Shown: positions 38,354 to 47,681 of the stretch, in pieces
How positions within the stretch are numbered: the first letter of the stretch is position 1
Layout of the letters: each line of letters starts with the position of its first letter
Assembly (NCBI GenBank): GCA_001931535.1
Contig: CP016211.1
Span: 9,656,377-9,720,376 of the forward strand
Reading direction: 5' to 3'
Length of the DNA: 64,000 nt
DNA from: Minicystis rosea
GTDB lineage: Bacteria > Myxococcota_A > Polyangia > Polyangiales > Polyangiaceae
Position numbers and translations under genes: made by a program
The notes under the pieces: model-generated
What the model saw: the letters and a program-made list of their open reading frames with translations, nothing else
What the model was told of the DNA's origin: nothing
Databases searched by the model: none

Positions 38354-41300
38354 ATGCGCAAGCTGTTCCCCCTGCTGCCGACCATGGTCGCGCTGCTGGG
38401 ATGCCTGCCCCTCGCCGGATGCGGCGGTGGCACCACGGGTCCAACGTGCGGCAACGGTGAGGTCGAAGCCGGCGAGGATTGTGACGACGGTAACACCACG
38501 AGCGGCGACGGCTGTTCTTCGACCTGCAAGTCGGAGTCTGCGGGCGTCTGCGGCAACATGAAGGTCGAGACCGGCGAGCAATGCGACGACGGTAACACCA
38601 CGAGCGGCGACGGCTGTTCCGCGACCTGCCAGAGCGAGCCGGGCGGCCCGAGGTGCGGCGACGGGAAGACCGACACGGGCGAGACGTGCGACGACGGCAA
38701 CACCACGAGCGGCGACGGCTGCTCGTCGACCTGCCAGAAGGAAATCCCCGCGACGTGCGGTGACGGCAAGACCGATCTCGGCGAGCAGTGCGACGACGGC
38801 AACAAGACCGCGGGCGACGGCTGCGAGAACGATTGCACCAAGACGCCGAGCGCGACCGAGGTCGTCTGTCAGACGCTCTCGCCGCTGCCGAGCGGCACGT
38901 GCGCGGTGACCGAAGGTGACGCGGGCCGCGTGATCGTCGGCACCGTGCTCACGCCGACCAAGCTCTACCGCGGCGGTCAGGTCGTCCTCGATGCGCAGGG
39001 CAACATCGCGTTCGTCGGCTGCAAGGCCGACTGCGACGCGGACGCGTCGTGCAAGGCGGCGTCCGCGTCGGCCACGGCGATCACCTGCCCGACCGGCGTG
39101 GTCTCGCCCGGCCTGATCAACACGCACGATCACATCACCTACGCGCAGAACGCGCCGTACACCAACACCGGCGAGCGCTACGAGCACCGCCACCAGTGGC
39201 GCAGCGGCCAGTGCGGTCACAAGAAGATCCCCGCTCCCGGCGGCGCCTCCGGCGATCAGATCTCCTGGGGCGAGCTGCGCTTCCTCTTCGGCGGCGCCAC
39301 GTCCACGGTCGGCTCCGGCGGACAGACGGGCCTCCTCCGCAACCTCGATCGCGCCAACATGGAGGAAGGCCTCGGGCAGCCGGCGGTCAACTTCGACACC
39401 TTCCCGCTCAACGACTCGAGCTCGCCGAGCACCTGCAACGCCCCGCCGGCGTGCAGCAGCTACTCCGGCGTGGTGGCACCGTCGTCGCTCAACGGTGACG
39501 ATGCCTACCTGCCGCACGTGGCCGAAGGCATCAACGCCTTCGCCGAGAACGAGTTCGTCTGCCTCAGCTCGGCGAACCCGGGGCACGACGTCGTCATCGA
39601 CAAGAGCGCGTTCATCCACGGCGTCGGCCTCACGCCGCAGGACTACGCGCAGATGGGCAAGAACGGCACGGGCCTCATCTGGTCGCCGCGCTCCAACATC
39701 ACGCTCTACGGCGACACCGCCATCGTCACCGAGGCCGCGCGCTTCGGCGTCACCATCGCCCTCGGCACCGACTGGATGCCGAGCGGCTCGATGAACCTGC
39801 TCCGCGAGCTGCGCTGCGCGGACTCGCTCAACCAGGGCTACTACAACAAGTACTTCACCGATCACGATCTGTGGATGATGGTCACCTCGAACGCCGCCGC
39901 CCTCACCGCGGTGGACGACGTGGTGGGCACCCTCGCCGCCGGCAAGATCGGCGACATCGCGATCTTCGACGGCAGCAAGAAGCTCGACTACCGCGCCATC
40001 ATCGACGCCGAGCCGAAGGACGTCGTCCTCGTGCTCCGCGCCGGCAAGCCGCTCTACGGCGACGCGGGCGTGATCTCGGCGATCCCCAACGCGGGGAGCT
40101 GCGACGCCGTCGACGTGTGCACCAACCCGAAGCAGGTCTGCCTCCAGGGCGAGATCGGCAAGACGTACGCGGCGCTCAAGACGTCGGTCGGCGCGAGCAT
40201 CTACAAGGACTTCTTCTGCGGCGATCCGGACAACGAGCCGAGCTGCAAGCCGACCCGCCCCGCCGCGGTGAACAACTCGACCATCTACACCGGCGACATC
40301 ACCGCCGACGACAGCGACGGCGACGGCATCCCCAACGCGATGGACAACTGCCCGGCGGTCTTCAACCCCGTGCGGCCCATGGACAACGGCGTGCAGGCCG
40401 ACGGCGACGGCGACGGCGTGGGCGACGCGTGCGACCCCTGCCCGCTCGACGCCAACACCACGCAGTGCACGACGTTCGATCCGAACGACAGCGACGGCGA
40501 CGGCGTGCCCAACGCGACCGACAACTGCCCGACCAAGGCCAACACGGATCAGGCGGACGGCGACGGCGACGGCAAGGGTGACGTCTGCGATCCCTGCCCG
40601 ACGGTGAAGAACCCGGGCAGCGCCGCGTGCCCGGCGACCATCTACCAGATCAAGGACGGCACCGTCCCCGTCGGGAACACCGTCGCGCTCACCAACCAGC
40701 TCGTCACGGGTCGCGCCAAGGCGGGCTACTTCCTGCAGATCAAGCCGGGCGATCCCGACTACGACGCGACCAAGGGCGCGAACAACTCGGGCGTCTACGT
40801 CTTCGACTCGGCCAACACGGTGAAGGTCGGCGATCGCGTCACCCTCAGCAGCGCGACCGTGAGCAACTACTTCGGTCAGATCCAGCTCACCATGTCGACC
40901 GCGACGGTGGTGACCTCGAACAACGAGGCTTCGCCGGCGCCGGTGGTGGTGACGCCGGCCGAGGTGGCGACGGGCGGCGCCAAGGCGGCCGCGCTCGAGA
41001 GCGTCATCGTGCAGGTCGACAACGTGAAGGTGACCGACATCGCCCCGCCGGTGGGCGGCGGCGACAGCACGCCGAACAACGAGTTCGTGGTCGGCGGCAG
41101 CCTGCGCGTGAACGACTTCCTCTACCTGATCACGCCCTTCCCGACGCTCAACCAGAACTACGGGTCGCTCGTCGGCATCCTCGACTACCGCAACAACGAC
41201 TCCAAGCTGGAGCTGCGCGGCGCGAGCGACGTGATCGGCGGCACGCCCGTGCTCACCGCCTTCGGCCCCGCGCTGAGCTACGCGACCGTCGGTCAGACCG

Positions 41301-42406
41301 GCATGCCCACCTTCCCCACCGCGCTCACGGTGCAGCTCTCCAACGCGCCCACGAGCGACACGTTCGTGACGGTGACCTCGGCCGATCCGAACGCGCTCGC
41401 GATCGTGGGCGGCGGCTCCACGGTGCTCGCCGGGCAGACGAGCGCGACGGTGCTCGTCGACGGCGTCGCGCAGGCCGCGAGCGTCGCGCTCACGGCGACG
41501 CTCGACGCGGCGTCGCTCACGGCCAACGTGCGGGTGCTCGATGCGGCGGAGACGCCGGTGATCTCGTCGCTCACGCCGCCGACGCCCTCGGTGTCGCCGG
41601 GCGGGACGCTGACCCTCACGGTGACCCTCGACTTCCCCGCGCCCGCGGGCGGCACGACGGTGGACCTCGCGCTCGCGCCCTCCAGCGCCGGTGCGATCCC
41701 CGCGACGGTGACGGTGCCCGCGAACCAGCTCTCGGCGACGTTCGACTACGTCGACGCGAGCATGGAGACGAGCGCGACGGTGACGGCCACGCTCGGCACC
41801 AGCACGGCGAGCTCGACCATCACCATCGTGGCCGGCGGGACGTGCAACGCGACCAGCGTGCTCATCAGCGAGATCCGCAGCCGCGGCGCGGCCGGCGCGG
41901 GTGACGAGTTCGTCGAGCTCTACAACCCGACCAACGCGGCCATCACGCTCGACAACACCTGGAAGCTGGAGGCTCGGAGCAACACCAACACGAGCTACAG
42001 CTCGCGCTGGGTGGGCACGGGCAAGGTCATCCCGGCGCACGGCCACTTCCTCATCGCGTTCACGGGCTACACCCAGACGCCCGCGGCCGACGAGAAGCTC
42101 TCCACCGGCATCACCGACGCCACCTCGCTTCGTCTGATGCACGGGAGCACGAAGGCGGACGCGGTCTGCTATGCCTTCGACGCGACCACGAGCATGCCCT
42201 TCACGTCGGACGCGACGTACACCTGCGAGGGCACGCCCGTGACCAACCCGCACAACAACACGACGGGCTCGAACACCGACGCCAGCATCGAGCGCAAGCC
42301 CGGCGGCACCGCCGGCAACTGCGGCGACACGGGCGACAACGCGGCCGACTTCACGATCCTGATGCCGGCCAACCCGCAGAGCTCGCAGAGCGCCCCCACG
42401 CCCTGA
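38354..42406 (+). CDS. Giant surface lipoprotein: DUF4215 repeats, amidohydrolase, TSP3 repeats, lamin-tail-like domain
   Basis: A 1350-residue protein. The signal ends in lipobox PLAGC (about residue 24); GGAGAGG lies upstream. Four Myxococcus cys-rich repeats (DUF4215: CGNGEVEAGEDCDDGNTTSG and variants) span about residues 32-170. An amidohydrolase-type domain (about 195-580) has the metal-binding HxH of GLINTHDHITY, a further His in FIHGVGL and an Asp in ALGTDWMPSG, all intact. Calcium-binding TSP type 3 repeats (DSDGDGIPNAMDNCP) lie at about 650-760. OB-like and Ig-like beta domains follow. The C-terminus (about 1163-1350) resembles a lamin-tail domain (LISEIRSRGAAGAGDEFVEL). Function unknown; it is probably an outer-surface hydrolase. 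Confidence 0.88.
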   Translation: MRKLFPLLPTMVALLGCLPLAGCGGGTTGPTCGNGEVEAGEDCDDGNTTSGDGCSSTCKSESAGVCGNMKVETGEQCDDGNTTSGDGCSATCQSEPGGPRCGDGKTDTGETCDDGNTTSGDGCSSTCQKEIPATCGDGKTDLGEQCDDGNKTAGDGCENDCTKTPSATEVVCQTLSPLPSGTCAVTEGDAGRVIVGTVLTPTKLYRGGQVVLDAQGNIAFVGCKADCDADASCKAASASATAITCPTGVVSPGLINTHDHITYAQNAPYTNTGERYEHRHQWRSGQCGHKKIPAPGGASGDQISWGELRFLFGGATSTVGSGGQTGLLRNLDRANMEEGLGQPAVNFDTFPLNDSSSPSTCNAPPACSSYSGVVAPSSLNGDDAYLPHVAEGINAFAENEFVCLSSANPGHDVVIDKSAFIHGVGLTPQDYAQMGKNGTGLIWSPRSNITLYGDTAIVTEAARFGVTIALGTDWMPSGSMNLLRELRCADSLNQGYYNKYFTDHDLWMMVTSNAAALTAVDDVVGTLAAGKIGDIAIFDGSKKLDYRAIIDAEPKDVVLVLRAGKPLYGDAGVISAIPNAGSCDAVDVCTNPKQVCLQGEIGKTYAALKTSVGASIYKDFFCGDPDNEPSCKPTRPAAVNNSTIYTGDITADDSDGDGIPNAMDNCPAVFNPVRPMDNGVQADGDGDGVGDACDPCPLDANTTQCTTFDPNDSDGDGVPNATDNCPTKANTDQADGDGDGKGDVCDPCPTVKNPGSAACPATIYQIKDGTVPVGNTVALTNQLVTGRAKAGYFLQIKPGDPDYDATKGANNSGVYVFDSANTVKVGDRVTLSSATVSNYFGQIQLTMSTATVVTSNNEASPAPVVVTPAEVATGGAKAAALESVIVQVDNVKVTDIAPPVGGGDSTPNNEFVVGGSLRVNDFLYLITPFPTLNQNYGSLVGILDYRNNDSKLELRGASDVIGGTPVLTAFGPALSYATVGQTGMPTFPTALTVQLSNAPTSDTFVTVTSADPNALAIVGGGSTVLAGQTSATVLVDGVAQAASVALTATLDAASLTANVRVLDAAETPVISSLTPPTPSVSPGGTLTLTVTLDFPAPAGGTTVDLALAPSSAGAIPATVTVPANQLSATFDYVDASMETSATVTATLGTSTASSTITIVAGGTCNATSVLISEIRSRGAAGAGDEFVELYNPTNAAITLDNTWKLEARSNTNTSYSSRWVGTGKVIPAHGHFLIAFTGYTQTPAADEKLSTGITDATSLRLMHGSTKADAVCYAFDATTSMPFTSDATYTCEGTPVTNPHNNTTGSNTDASIERKPGGTAGNCGDTGDNAADFTILMPANPQSSQSAPTP

Positions 42407-42542
42407 CGTTCGCCCACGAGCAGGCGCCGGCCCTCGCCGGCGCCGCGCTCGACCTCGGCGTCGCTCGACGCCACCCTCCCCAATCAGCCTCGACACGCCT
42501 CGCTCACGCTCGTCGAAAGAGCAGGCGAGGAGGTCTCCTCGA

Positions 42543-42562
42543 ATCGTTTGAGGTCAAACGAT
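42543..42562. repeat. Palindrome of the CGTTTGAGNTCAAACG family, copy 1
   Basis: ATCGTTTGAGGTCAAACGAT has 9-bp arms around a two-base centre. A weaker relative (GTTGGAGCTCAAAC) lies at 42674-42686. Related palindromes follow pdxH (49859-49878) and the end of the giant kinase (50042-50057). The 303-bp gap 42407-42709 contains only these elements and the long hairpin. Confidence 0.6.
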
Positions 42563-42563
42563 C

Positions 42564-42605
42564 GCGCGAGCGGCCTGCTCGTCATGCCGAGCAGGCCGCT
42601 CGCGC
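42564..42605. terminator. Long hairpin downstream of the giant lipoprotein
   Basis: A 17-bp perfect stem, with arms 42564-42580 and 42589-42605 and the loop GTCATGCC. It lies about 160 bp after the lipoprotein stop and about 105 bp before the PIN gene stop, between convergent genes, so it probably terminates both. There is no T-tract. Confidence 0.6.
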
Positions 42606-42709
42606 CCACGCGCGCTGCACCGAGCCCGGGGACGAGCGAGCCCACGAGGAGCGCAGCGCCTCCCCGAGGATCGTTGGAGCTCAAACCATTCTGACCGGCT
42701 CGGTGTCGC

Positions 42710-43099
42710 CTACACCCAGCTCTCGGCGCGCAGGTTGGGGAAGCGCGCGAAGTCGGCGGGGCGGCGGGTGACGAGGGTGAAGTCGTTGGTCACGGCGATG
42801 GCCGCGATCATCACGTCGTCGGGATCGCCGTCGACGGCGATGGTGGCGCGGAACTTGGCGAAGGATTGCACCGCGGCGATGTCGAAGGGCGCCACCTTCA
42901 CGGCGGCCACGAGGCGGATGACGTCCTGCATCAGCTTCGTGCTCTTCGATTTGCGGGCGGCCACGAGGATCTGCGAGACCGAGATCACGCTCGTCCAGCG
43001 ATCGGCGCTGGGCACGTTCGTCAACCGGCGCACGAGGTTGTGCGAAGGCACGGAGCGAAGGACTTCGACCAGCGTCCCGGCGTCGATGAGATAAGCCAC
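42710..43099 (-). CDS. PIN-domain ribonuclease toxin (VapC-like)
   Basis: A 129-residue PIN-fold protein with a GTG start preceded by AGGCTGAG. It has the N-terminal acidic residue in MAYLIDAGTLVEVLRS. The C-terminal block is GDPDDVMIAAIAVTNDFTLV and TRRPADFARFPNLRAESW, a good VapC match. The usual second acidic position is less clear, and the N-terminus has DAG where DTN is common, so activity may be weak. The stop of the small gene upstream is 3 bp away, the usual antitoxin-toxin order. Confidence 0.85.
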   Translation of the reverse strand: MAYLIDAGTLVEVLRSVPSHNLVRRLTNVPSADRWTSVISVSQILVAARKSKSTKLMQDVIRLVAAVKVAPFDIAAVQSFAKFRATIAVDGDPDDVMIAAIAVTNDFTLVTRRPADFARFPNLRAESWV

Positions 43100-43102
43100 C
43101 GC

Positions 43103-43387
43103 TCAGCCTCCCCGGTGCCAGAGGCCGGTCTTGGTGAAGTCGACGACCAGCGAATCGACGAAGTTGTCGTGACGGCACGCGCCGCAGAGCGCGAGGAGCG
43201 GGTCGACACCGCCGGCCCCGGGATCGGGAGGATCGAGCCGATCGACATCCGTCATCGGGACGATCGCCGCGATGGCGCGCCCCTCACGCGTGATGAACGT
43301 GCGCGAGCGCGTGCGCTCCGCCGCGTCGGCCGCGTCCTGGCTGTGCGCCGGCAGATCGGGAAAGGGAATGCCGTATTTCTGCGCCAC
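43103..43387 (-). CDS. Putative antitoxin of the PIN toxin
   Basis: A 94-residue protein with a GTG start. The core RTRSRTFITREGRAIAAIVP is the beta-strand/DNA-binding segment of Phd/YefM-type antitoxins. It is followed by MTDVDRLDPP and a Cys-containing C-terminus (LCGACRHDNFVDS) that would wrap the toxin. Such proteins normally repress their own operon. The N-terminal ~25 residues are less typical, so the exact class is uncertain. Confidence 0.68.
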   Translation of the reverse strand: MAQKYGIPFPDLPAHSQDAADAAERTRSRTFITREGRAIAAIVPMTDVDRLDPPDPGAGGVDPLLALCGACRHDNFVDSLVVDFTKTGLWHRGG

Positions 43388-43455
43388 GCGGTGAAGCTAC
43401 CGGATCGGGCGCGCGGCGTCAGCACTCGCTCACGCCGCCCCCGATCCCGCAGCGT

Positions 43456-44913
43456 TCAACCGAGATCGTGGAGCGCACGCACGAGCTCGCCGACCCCGGC
43501 GGAGACGGCGGCGACCGTCACCGTGGGCGAGGCCGGCACCGCATCCTCTTCACGGATCGCGAGCGCCGCGTGGGGGCTCGCGAACCAGTCCTCGTCGAAG
43601 CGCTCGATGAGCGAGCGCCGATCGCTCATCGAGAGCAACGCCCCCACGAGTCGGCTCGGATCGTCCGGACCGAGGCGCGGCACGACCCCCGCGAGGGCCG
43701 GCGGGATCGGCGCGGAGAGCGCCGCGAACGTGATCTCTTCGAAGCGCGTCTCGCCCTGCCGCCCGGGGAGGAGCAAGACGTCGCCGAGGAGCACCCGCGC
43801 CGCATCGAGCCGCAACGAGACGAGGAGCGCACGCGCGACATCGCGGGCCTGATCGCGGGCCCGCCCGCGCCCGAGCCCGAGGGCCCGCGCGCCGAACACG
43901 GGATCGGCGGCGAGCGATCCGAAGAGCGCCGCACGACGCGCACGCCGCAGATCGAAGGGCGCGCGCGCCATCACGAAAGGCCCCGAGCGCGGGCCGTCGA
44001 CGTCGGCGAGCGCGCCCCCGAACGCCGCGAGCGCACGCGCGAACGACGCGGCACCGAGCGCCTGCGGCAGCGATCCCACCTCGAGGCGCAGACCATCGAC
44101 GAGCGACGTGCGCTGAAACAGATCGAAGAGCCACCGCACGTTGAGGCGCGCCGGCCATCCCTCACCCGACGATCGCCCAATCGCGAGCGCGATCGCATCC
44201 CCCCACGCGCCCGCCTCCGCCGGCATGAACGCTAGGGTCTCGGCGAGCACGCGCTCCGCGATGGAGCGCAGCGCGGCGCGCGGATCACTCGTGATCGCAC
44301 CTGCGCCGTCGCTCGCCGGTCGCGCGAGCTCCATGCGGCCGGCACCGTTCGCGCGATCGCTTCCCTCGCCCTGCTTCTCCGGCTCGCGTTTCTCGGGCGC
44401 GACGCGCTCGGCTTCGATCGGGATCGCGGCCGCGTCGGCGCCCGGCCCGAGCAAGCGCATCGCCTCCGCGCGCCGCTCGGCGAGCATGCGCGCGGCATCC
44501 GCTACGGGCACCGCGCCGCGCGCGAGCACATCGGCGAGCACGCGACGGCGCGCCGGCTGCGGCTCGGCGAGCACGCGCACAAGCAGATCGTGCGGCGACG
44601 CGAGGTACGGCACGATGCCGCTCACCTCGACAGGGATCGACGTGGCCCGCCACGCACCGGCGAGGCGCGCGAGATCCGGCCAGAGCACGCGCTCGAGCGT
44701 GAGCGCGCCGACCCACGTGCGGAGCGGCGCGGCCAGCGGATCCTTCGACTCGGCGAGCTCGAGCCACGTGGCGCGCGAGCTCACGTGTCGCTGCACGGCG
44801 AGCGGGCTCGGCGCTTCCAAATCTTCGCCGCGCGCGAGCCTCGCGCGCGCACGGGCAGCGTCGCCGGCGGCGCGGGCGACCTCGCGATCGAGGATGATGA
44901 GCGGGACGTCCAT
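43456..44913 (-). CDS. Hypothetical protein, coupled to miaE
   Basis: A 485-residue, Ala/Arg-rich protein with no recognised domain, signal or membrane helix. The ATG at 44913 (MDVPLIILDREVARAAGDAA) was chosen because it lies 2 bp after the miaE stop; the longer frame overlaps miaE. It is mostly helical, with a charged Glu/Lys/Arg linker at about residues 195-240. The second half has repeated small helices (GDVLLLPGRQGETRFEEITF). Tight spacing suggests co-transcription with miaE, but no link to tRNA modification is visible. Confidence 0.65.
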   Translation of the reverse strand: MDVPLIILDREVARAAGDAARARARLARGEDLEAPSPLAVQRHVSSRATWLELAESKDPLAAPLRTWVGALTLERVLWPDLARLAGAWRATSIPVEVSGIVPYLASPHDLLVRVLAEPQPARRRVLADVLARGAVPVADAARMLAERRAEAMRLLGPGADAAAIPIEAERVAPEKREPEKQGEGSDRANGAGRMELARPASDGAGAITSDPRAALRSIAERVLAETLAFMPAEAGAWGDAIALAIGRSSGEGWPARLNVRWLFDLFQRTSLVDGLRLEVGSLPQALGAASFARALAAFGGALADVDGPRSGPFVMARAPFDLRRARRAALFGSLAADPVFGARALGLGRGRARDQARDVARALLVSLRLDAARVLLGDVLLLPGRQGETRFEEITFAALSAPIPPALAGVVPRLGPDDPSRLVGALLSMSDRRSLIERFDEDWFASPHAALAIREEDAVPASPTVTVAAVSAGVGELVRALHDLG

Positions 44914-44915
44914 GT

Positions 44916-45512
44916 TCACCCGTGGATGGTGGGACGCACGCCGAAGCGCGCCGCGATCTCGCCTTCCACCCGAGCGAGCTCGGCGAGCCGCGCGCGCACC
45001 TGCGGCGCCTCCCCGCGCACCTCGATCGCGAGATCCACCATCGTCGTGTAGTGACGCGCCTCGCAGGCGAACAGGTCCTCGTAGAAGGGAGCGAGCGCGT
45101 CCCCACGGGCGGCGAGCGCATCCGCGAGCAGGCGGAAGCGCTCGCACGATCGCGCCTCGATCAGCGCGCCCACGAGCAACCGATCGGCGAGCGAGCCGTG
45201 CGGCGTCTTGTCCGAGGTCAGGTTCACCGCGCGGCGCAGCTCGGCCGCATACAAGTCGCTCTCCGGCCGGCCAAGCTCGATGCCGCGCGCCTCGAGCAGG
45301 GCCATCACCTCGCGGAAGTGGCGCAGCTCTTCTTCGGCGACGTCGGTGAGCGCGCGCGCCACGCGCGGCGTGGCCGGCCAGCGCGTCGCCAGCGAGAGCG
45401 CGTTGGTGGCGGCCTTCATCTCGCAGTGCGCGTGATCGGCCAGCGTGGTGGCGAAGTCGTCGACGGCGATCGCGGCCCAGCGCGGGTCGGTGGAGGAGGT
45501 CAGGCAGAGCAC
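44916..45512 (-). CDS. miaE: tRNA 2-methylthio-N6-isopentenyladenosine hydroxylase
   Basis: A 198-residue diiron monooxygenase that hydroxylates the isopentenyl side chain of ms2i6A37 in tRNA. The GTG start at 45512 gives MLCLTSSTDPRWAAIAVDDF, which matches the family start. Iron ligands follow the ferritin-like pattern: DHAHCEMKAA (ExxH-type), EEELRHF (ExxxH), GALIEARSCERF and CEARHYTTMV. The long upstream reading frame is a shadow and was excluded. The gene lies 80 bp after the barrel gene and 2 bp before the hypothetical gene on the same strand. Confidence 0.93.
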   Translation of the reverse strand: MLCLTSSTDPRWAAIAVDDFATTLADHAHCEMKAATNALSLATRWPATPRVARALTDVAEEELRHFREVMALLEARGIELGRPESDLYAAELRRAVNLTSDKTPHGSLADRLLVGALIEARSCERFRLLADALAARGDALAPFYEDLFACEARHYTTMVDLAIEVRGEAPQVRARLAELARVEGEIAARFGVRPTIHG

Positions 45513-45592
45513 GGCGCCCCCACTATCGCACGTCACCGGCGCCGCACAGCCTCCCTCGTGATCTTCGGGAGCGGACGGCCCGGACCGCGCCG

Positions 45593-46612
45593 CTACTGCG
45601 CCGTTTCGCTCACCGGCTGCGACGGCTTCGTCACGCCGGACGAGTCGAGGTGGTACGCGATGCTGAAGACCATCGACGTCGCGCCGGGGTTCGAGAGCGT
45701 CCGCTTCACCGTCGCCTCGACGGAGAAGATCGGATGGATGAACCCCGTCCCCACCGAGAGCGTGTGCAGCTTGCCGCCTTGATCGAATTTGTAGCCCGCG
45801 CGCACCGGCACCATCCCGGAGATCACGTACTCCGCGCCCGCGCCCACGCGCGCCGTCGGCTTGTCCCACGACCCGATGTCGGCGATGCCGTCGGCCTCGA
45901 TCGAGAACGTCTCGCTCCCGTAGCCGATGCCGCCGCCGACCGTGAGCGGCAGGATCCCGTTCTTCGTGTACGTGAGGTTCTGGCCCACGGCGGCGATGTA
46001 GAACGAGTCGGTCGGCTTGATCACGAGCCCCGCGTCCCACGTCACCGCGTTCACCATCGGCATGCGCCCGCGCGGCGTATCCGTGGAGTTCGCGTCGAAG
46101 AGGCCGCCGGAGACCGAGCTCATCCCGAACGGCCCGAGCCCCGACTGCGTGAGCTTCAGGTAGCGGCCACCGAGCCCGATGAGGATCCGATCCGTGATCG
46201 GAAAGGCCAGCGCGAGGCGCATGTCGAGGAACGATCGATCGATGCCGCTCGGATCCGCGAACCCACCGACGAAGGAGAAGGAGCCGCAGAGCCGGCTCGT
46301 CACCGAGTCGACGACGGTGCCGCCGTACACCTGCCGGTTGGTCTCCGGCGTGACCTGGGCAGAAGCCTCGATGTGATAGAGGCGCTGCGCCGCGATCGTG
46401 GCGGGGTTCTGGAAAATGCCTGTCGTCCCGTACCCGGTGGCGCGAAGGGCGCCGCCCATGGCCGCGCTGCGGGCGCTCTCGTTCTCGCCGTAGTTGTACG
46501 TGATGCTCGGCGGCAGGGCGCTCGGGTCGGCTTCGGCACGTCCCGGCGCGAGGAGCCCCGCGAGCAGGCCGGTGGCCAAGATCAGGGCAGGGGCCTTGCG
46601 GAACGGTCGCAT
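45593..46612 (-). CDS. Outer-membrane barrel, FadL/PorV-like
   Basis: A 339-residue protein. The signal MRPFRKAPALILATGLLAGL ends near residue 28 (AEA). The mature start NYGENESARSAAMGGALRAT is the typical N-terminal plug segment of FadL/TodX and PorV-type barrels. At least 12 amphipathic strands follow (ILIGLGGRYLKLTQSG, AEYVISGMVPVRAGYKFDQG, FIHPIFSVEATVKR). The C-terminus is less typical, with a Ser/Thr/Pro tail after SIAYHLDSSG. It may move hydrophobic substrates or help secretion. It faces the oriC-like region on the other side. Confidence 0.8.
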   Translation of the reverse strand: MRPFRKAPALILATGLLAGLLAPGRAEADPSALPPSITYNYGENESARSAAMGGALRATGYGTTGIFQNPATIAAQRLYHIEASAQVTPETNRQVYGGTVVDSVTSRLCGSFSFVGGFADPSGIDRSFLDMRLALAFPITDRILIGLGGRYLKLTQSGLGPFGMSSVSGGLFDANSTDTPRGRMPMVNAVTWDAGLVIKPTDSFYIAAVGQNLTYTKNGILPLTVGGGIGYGSETFSIEADGIADIGSWDKPTARVGAGAEYVISGMVPVRAGYKFDQGGKLHTLSVGTGFIHPIFSVEATVKRTLSNPGATSMVFSIAYHLDSSGVTKPSQPVSETAQ

Positions 46613-47507
46613 CCTGGGTCCCTATCCCATCGCTCGCGCGCGGGGACAACTTTCCGGGCTTTCGGGCGTGCTGCCCCGCTCACCGCCGCCCGTCTCGGCT
46701 CGAATTTGCATTGATGTTCGTACACATTCGACATCTTTGATGAAAATCACTCTTGACCTCCGTCATCACCGATTTTCCCTGCCCGGGATGGAAGGAGGGC
46801 CTCTCGCTCACCTCGGTGACACTCGGGTGTCGGGAAGCTCTCAGCGAACGATCTTTCGCGGTCCGTCAAGGGGATATAAAAATGATCGTAGATTTCGCGG
46901 AGTTGCTTGGATCAGGGTAGTTTGGGGATGGACTCCCGAACGGGGGCGGTGCTACCTCGATGACGTCGTTTCGGACGAGCCCGTGGGTCGGTCCCGGGGT
47001 GCGGTACGGTTGTATAGGGACCAAGTGTTCTGGGTCGTCAGGAACGTCATTCGGATTCAGTGAAGCTGGTTGAATTCGTTCGAATTCGGCGGACTCCTCT
47101 CGATTTCATCGGAGAAGCTGGCTTCCTCTGTAGAAGCTGAGCCATTGAAGCGCGCCGTGATCGGGCCCGTCGACAGCCTCGGTTGTCAGACTCGCTCGAA
47201 AGGACTCCCATTCTCGCTCGAGAGTGTGTATGGGAGCCGCCCCCAAATGATCGGAGCGCGTCCGAACGACGCTCTCGTGGCTGTTGACGACACCTCACGC
47301 AACGAATGAACAGGGACCTTTGACGAGATATCACCGAGAGATGTCAGAATCGATGTCGCACGGAGATCCCGTCCAGATGCGGAGTGAACGTCGGTGCAGT
47401 CAAAGGCTCTCGACTCCTCCTCTTTGCTCAGGTGTCATGGCCTCGGCCTCAGGTAACTTGACCTCGAGAGCCCTTTGGAGAGGCCCTTCCAAACGATCTC
47501 TTCGATC

Positions 47508-47527
47508 TGTGGACAAGTTGTGGACAG
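47508..47527 (-). promoter_or_regulatory. Pair of DnaA boxes
   Basis: TGTGGACAA (47508-47516) and TGTGGACAG (47519-47527) each differ from the reverse-complement consensus TGTGGATAA at one or two positions. They are in the same orientation and 11 bp apart, so lie on one helix face. They are 155-174 bp before the dnaA start. Confidence 0.7.
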
Positions 47528-47605
47528 TTCTGCCGAGAACTTCCACCTTGGCGGGATTCTCGTCTAGTTTCGGCCGCTTATAAGAATAGGTCCCAGGGGT
47601 GACCC

Positions 47606-47614
47606 TGTGGATAA
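47606..47614 (-). promoter_or_regulatory. Consensus DnaA box
   Basis: TGTGGATAA is the exact reverse complement of the consensus TTATCCACA. It lies 68-76 bp before the dnaA start, where it could serve both origin firing and autorepression of dnaA. Confidence 0.85.
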
Positions 47615-47681
47615 GTTGGGGCGACTCGCAGGTGCGCGTCGCCCCTCCGTGCCTTTGTGTGCCGGGGCCTTTCGAATCGTG

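Larger units (their letters stand above)
46613..47681. other. Putative chromosomal origin (oriC) region
   Basis: A 1069-bp gene-free stretch between the barrel gene and dnaA. It is visibly poorer in GC than the rest of the window, with AT-rich patches (46720-46760, 46873-46895, 47575-47590) that could unwind. Three DnaA boxes lie in its right end (47508-47516, 47519-47527, 47606-47614). A GAATTCG-TT-CGAATTC palindrome is at 47072-47087. In Myxococcus xanthus the origin maps next to dnaA, which supports the reading. Small open frames here look like chance. Confidence 0.65.

Noticed and set aside
38354..42406. Frameshift or fusion artefact joining several genes
   Set aside because: The frame is uninterrupted, there is no internal ribosome-binding site with a start, and DUF4215/TSP3 multi-domain lipoproteins are normal in myxobacteria.
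38342..42496. 1384-codon leftward frame opposite the giant lipoprotein
   Set aside because: It consists of Arg/Val/Gly-rich shadow sequence, while the plus frame has a signal peptide, lipobox and recognisable repeats.
44916..46649. 577-codon frame with MiaE at its end, as a fusion protein
   Set aside because: The upstream part is antisense-type shadow of the barrel gene's region. The family start matches a GTG at 45512.
47047..47334. 95-residue frame inside the origin region
   Set aside because: Composition is Arg/Ser-rich, there is no ribosome-binding site, and it lies in the gene-free AT-richer part before dnaA.
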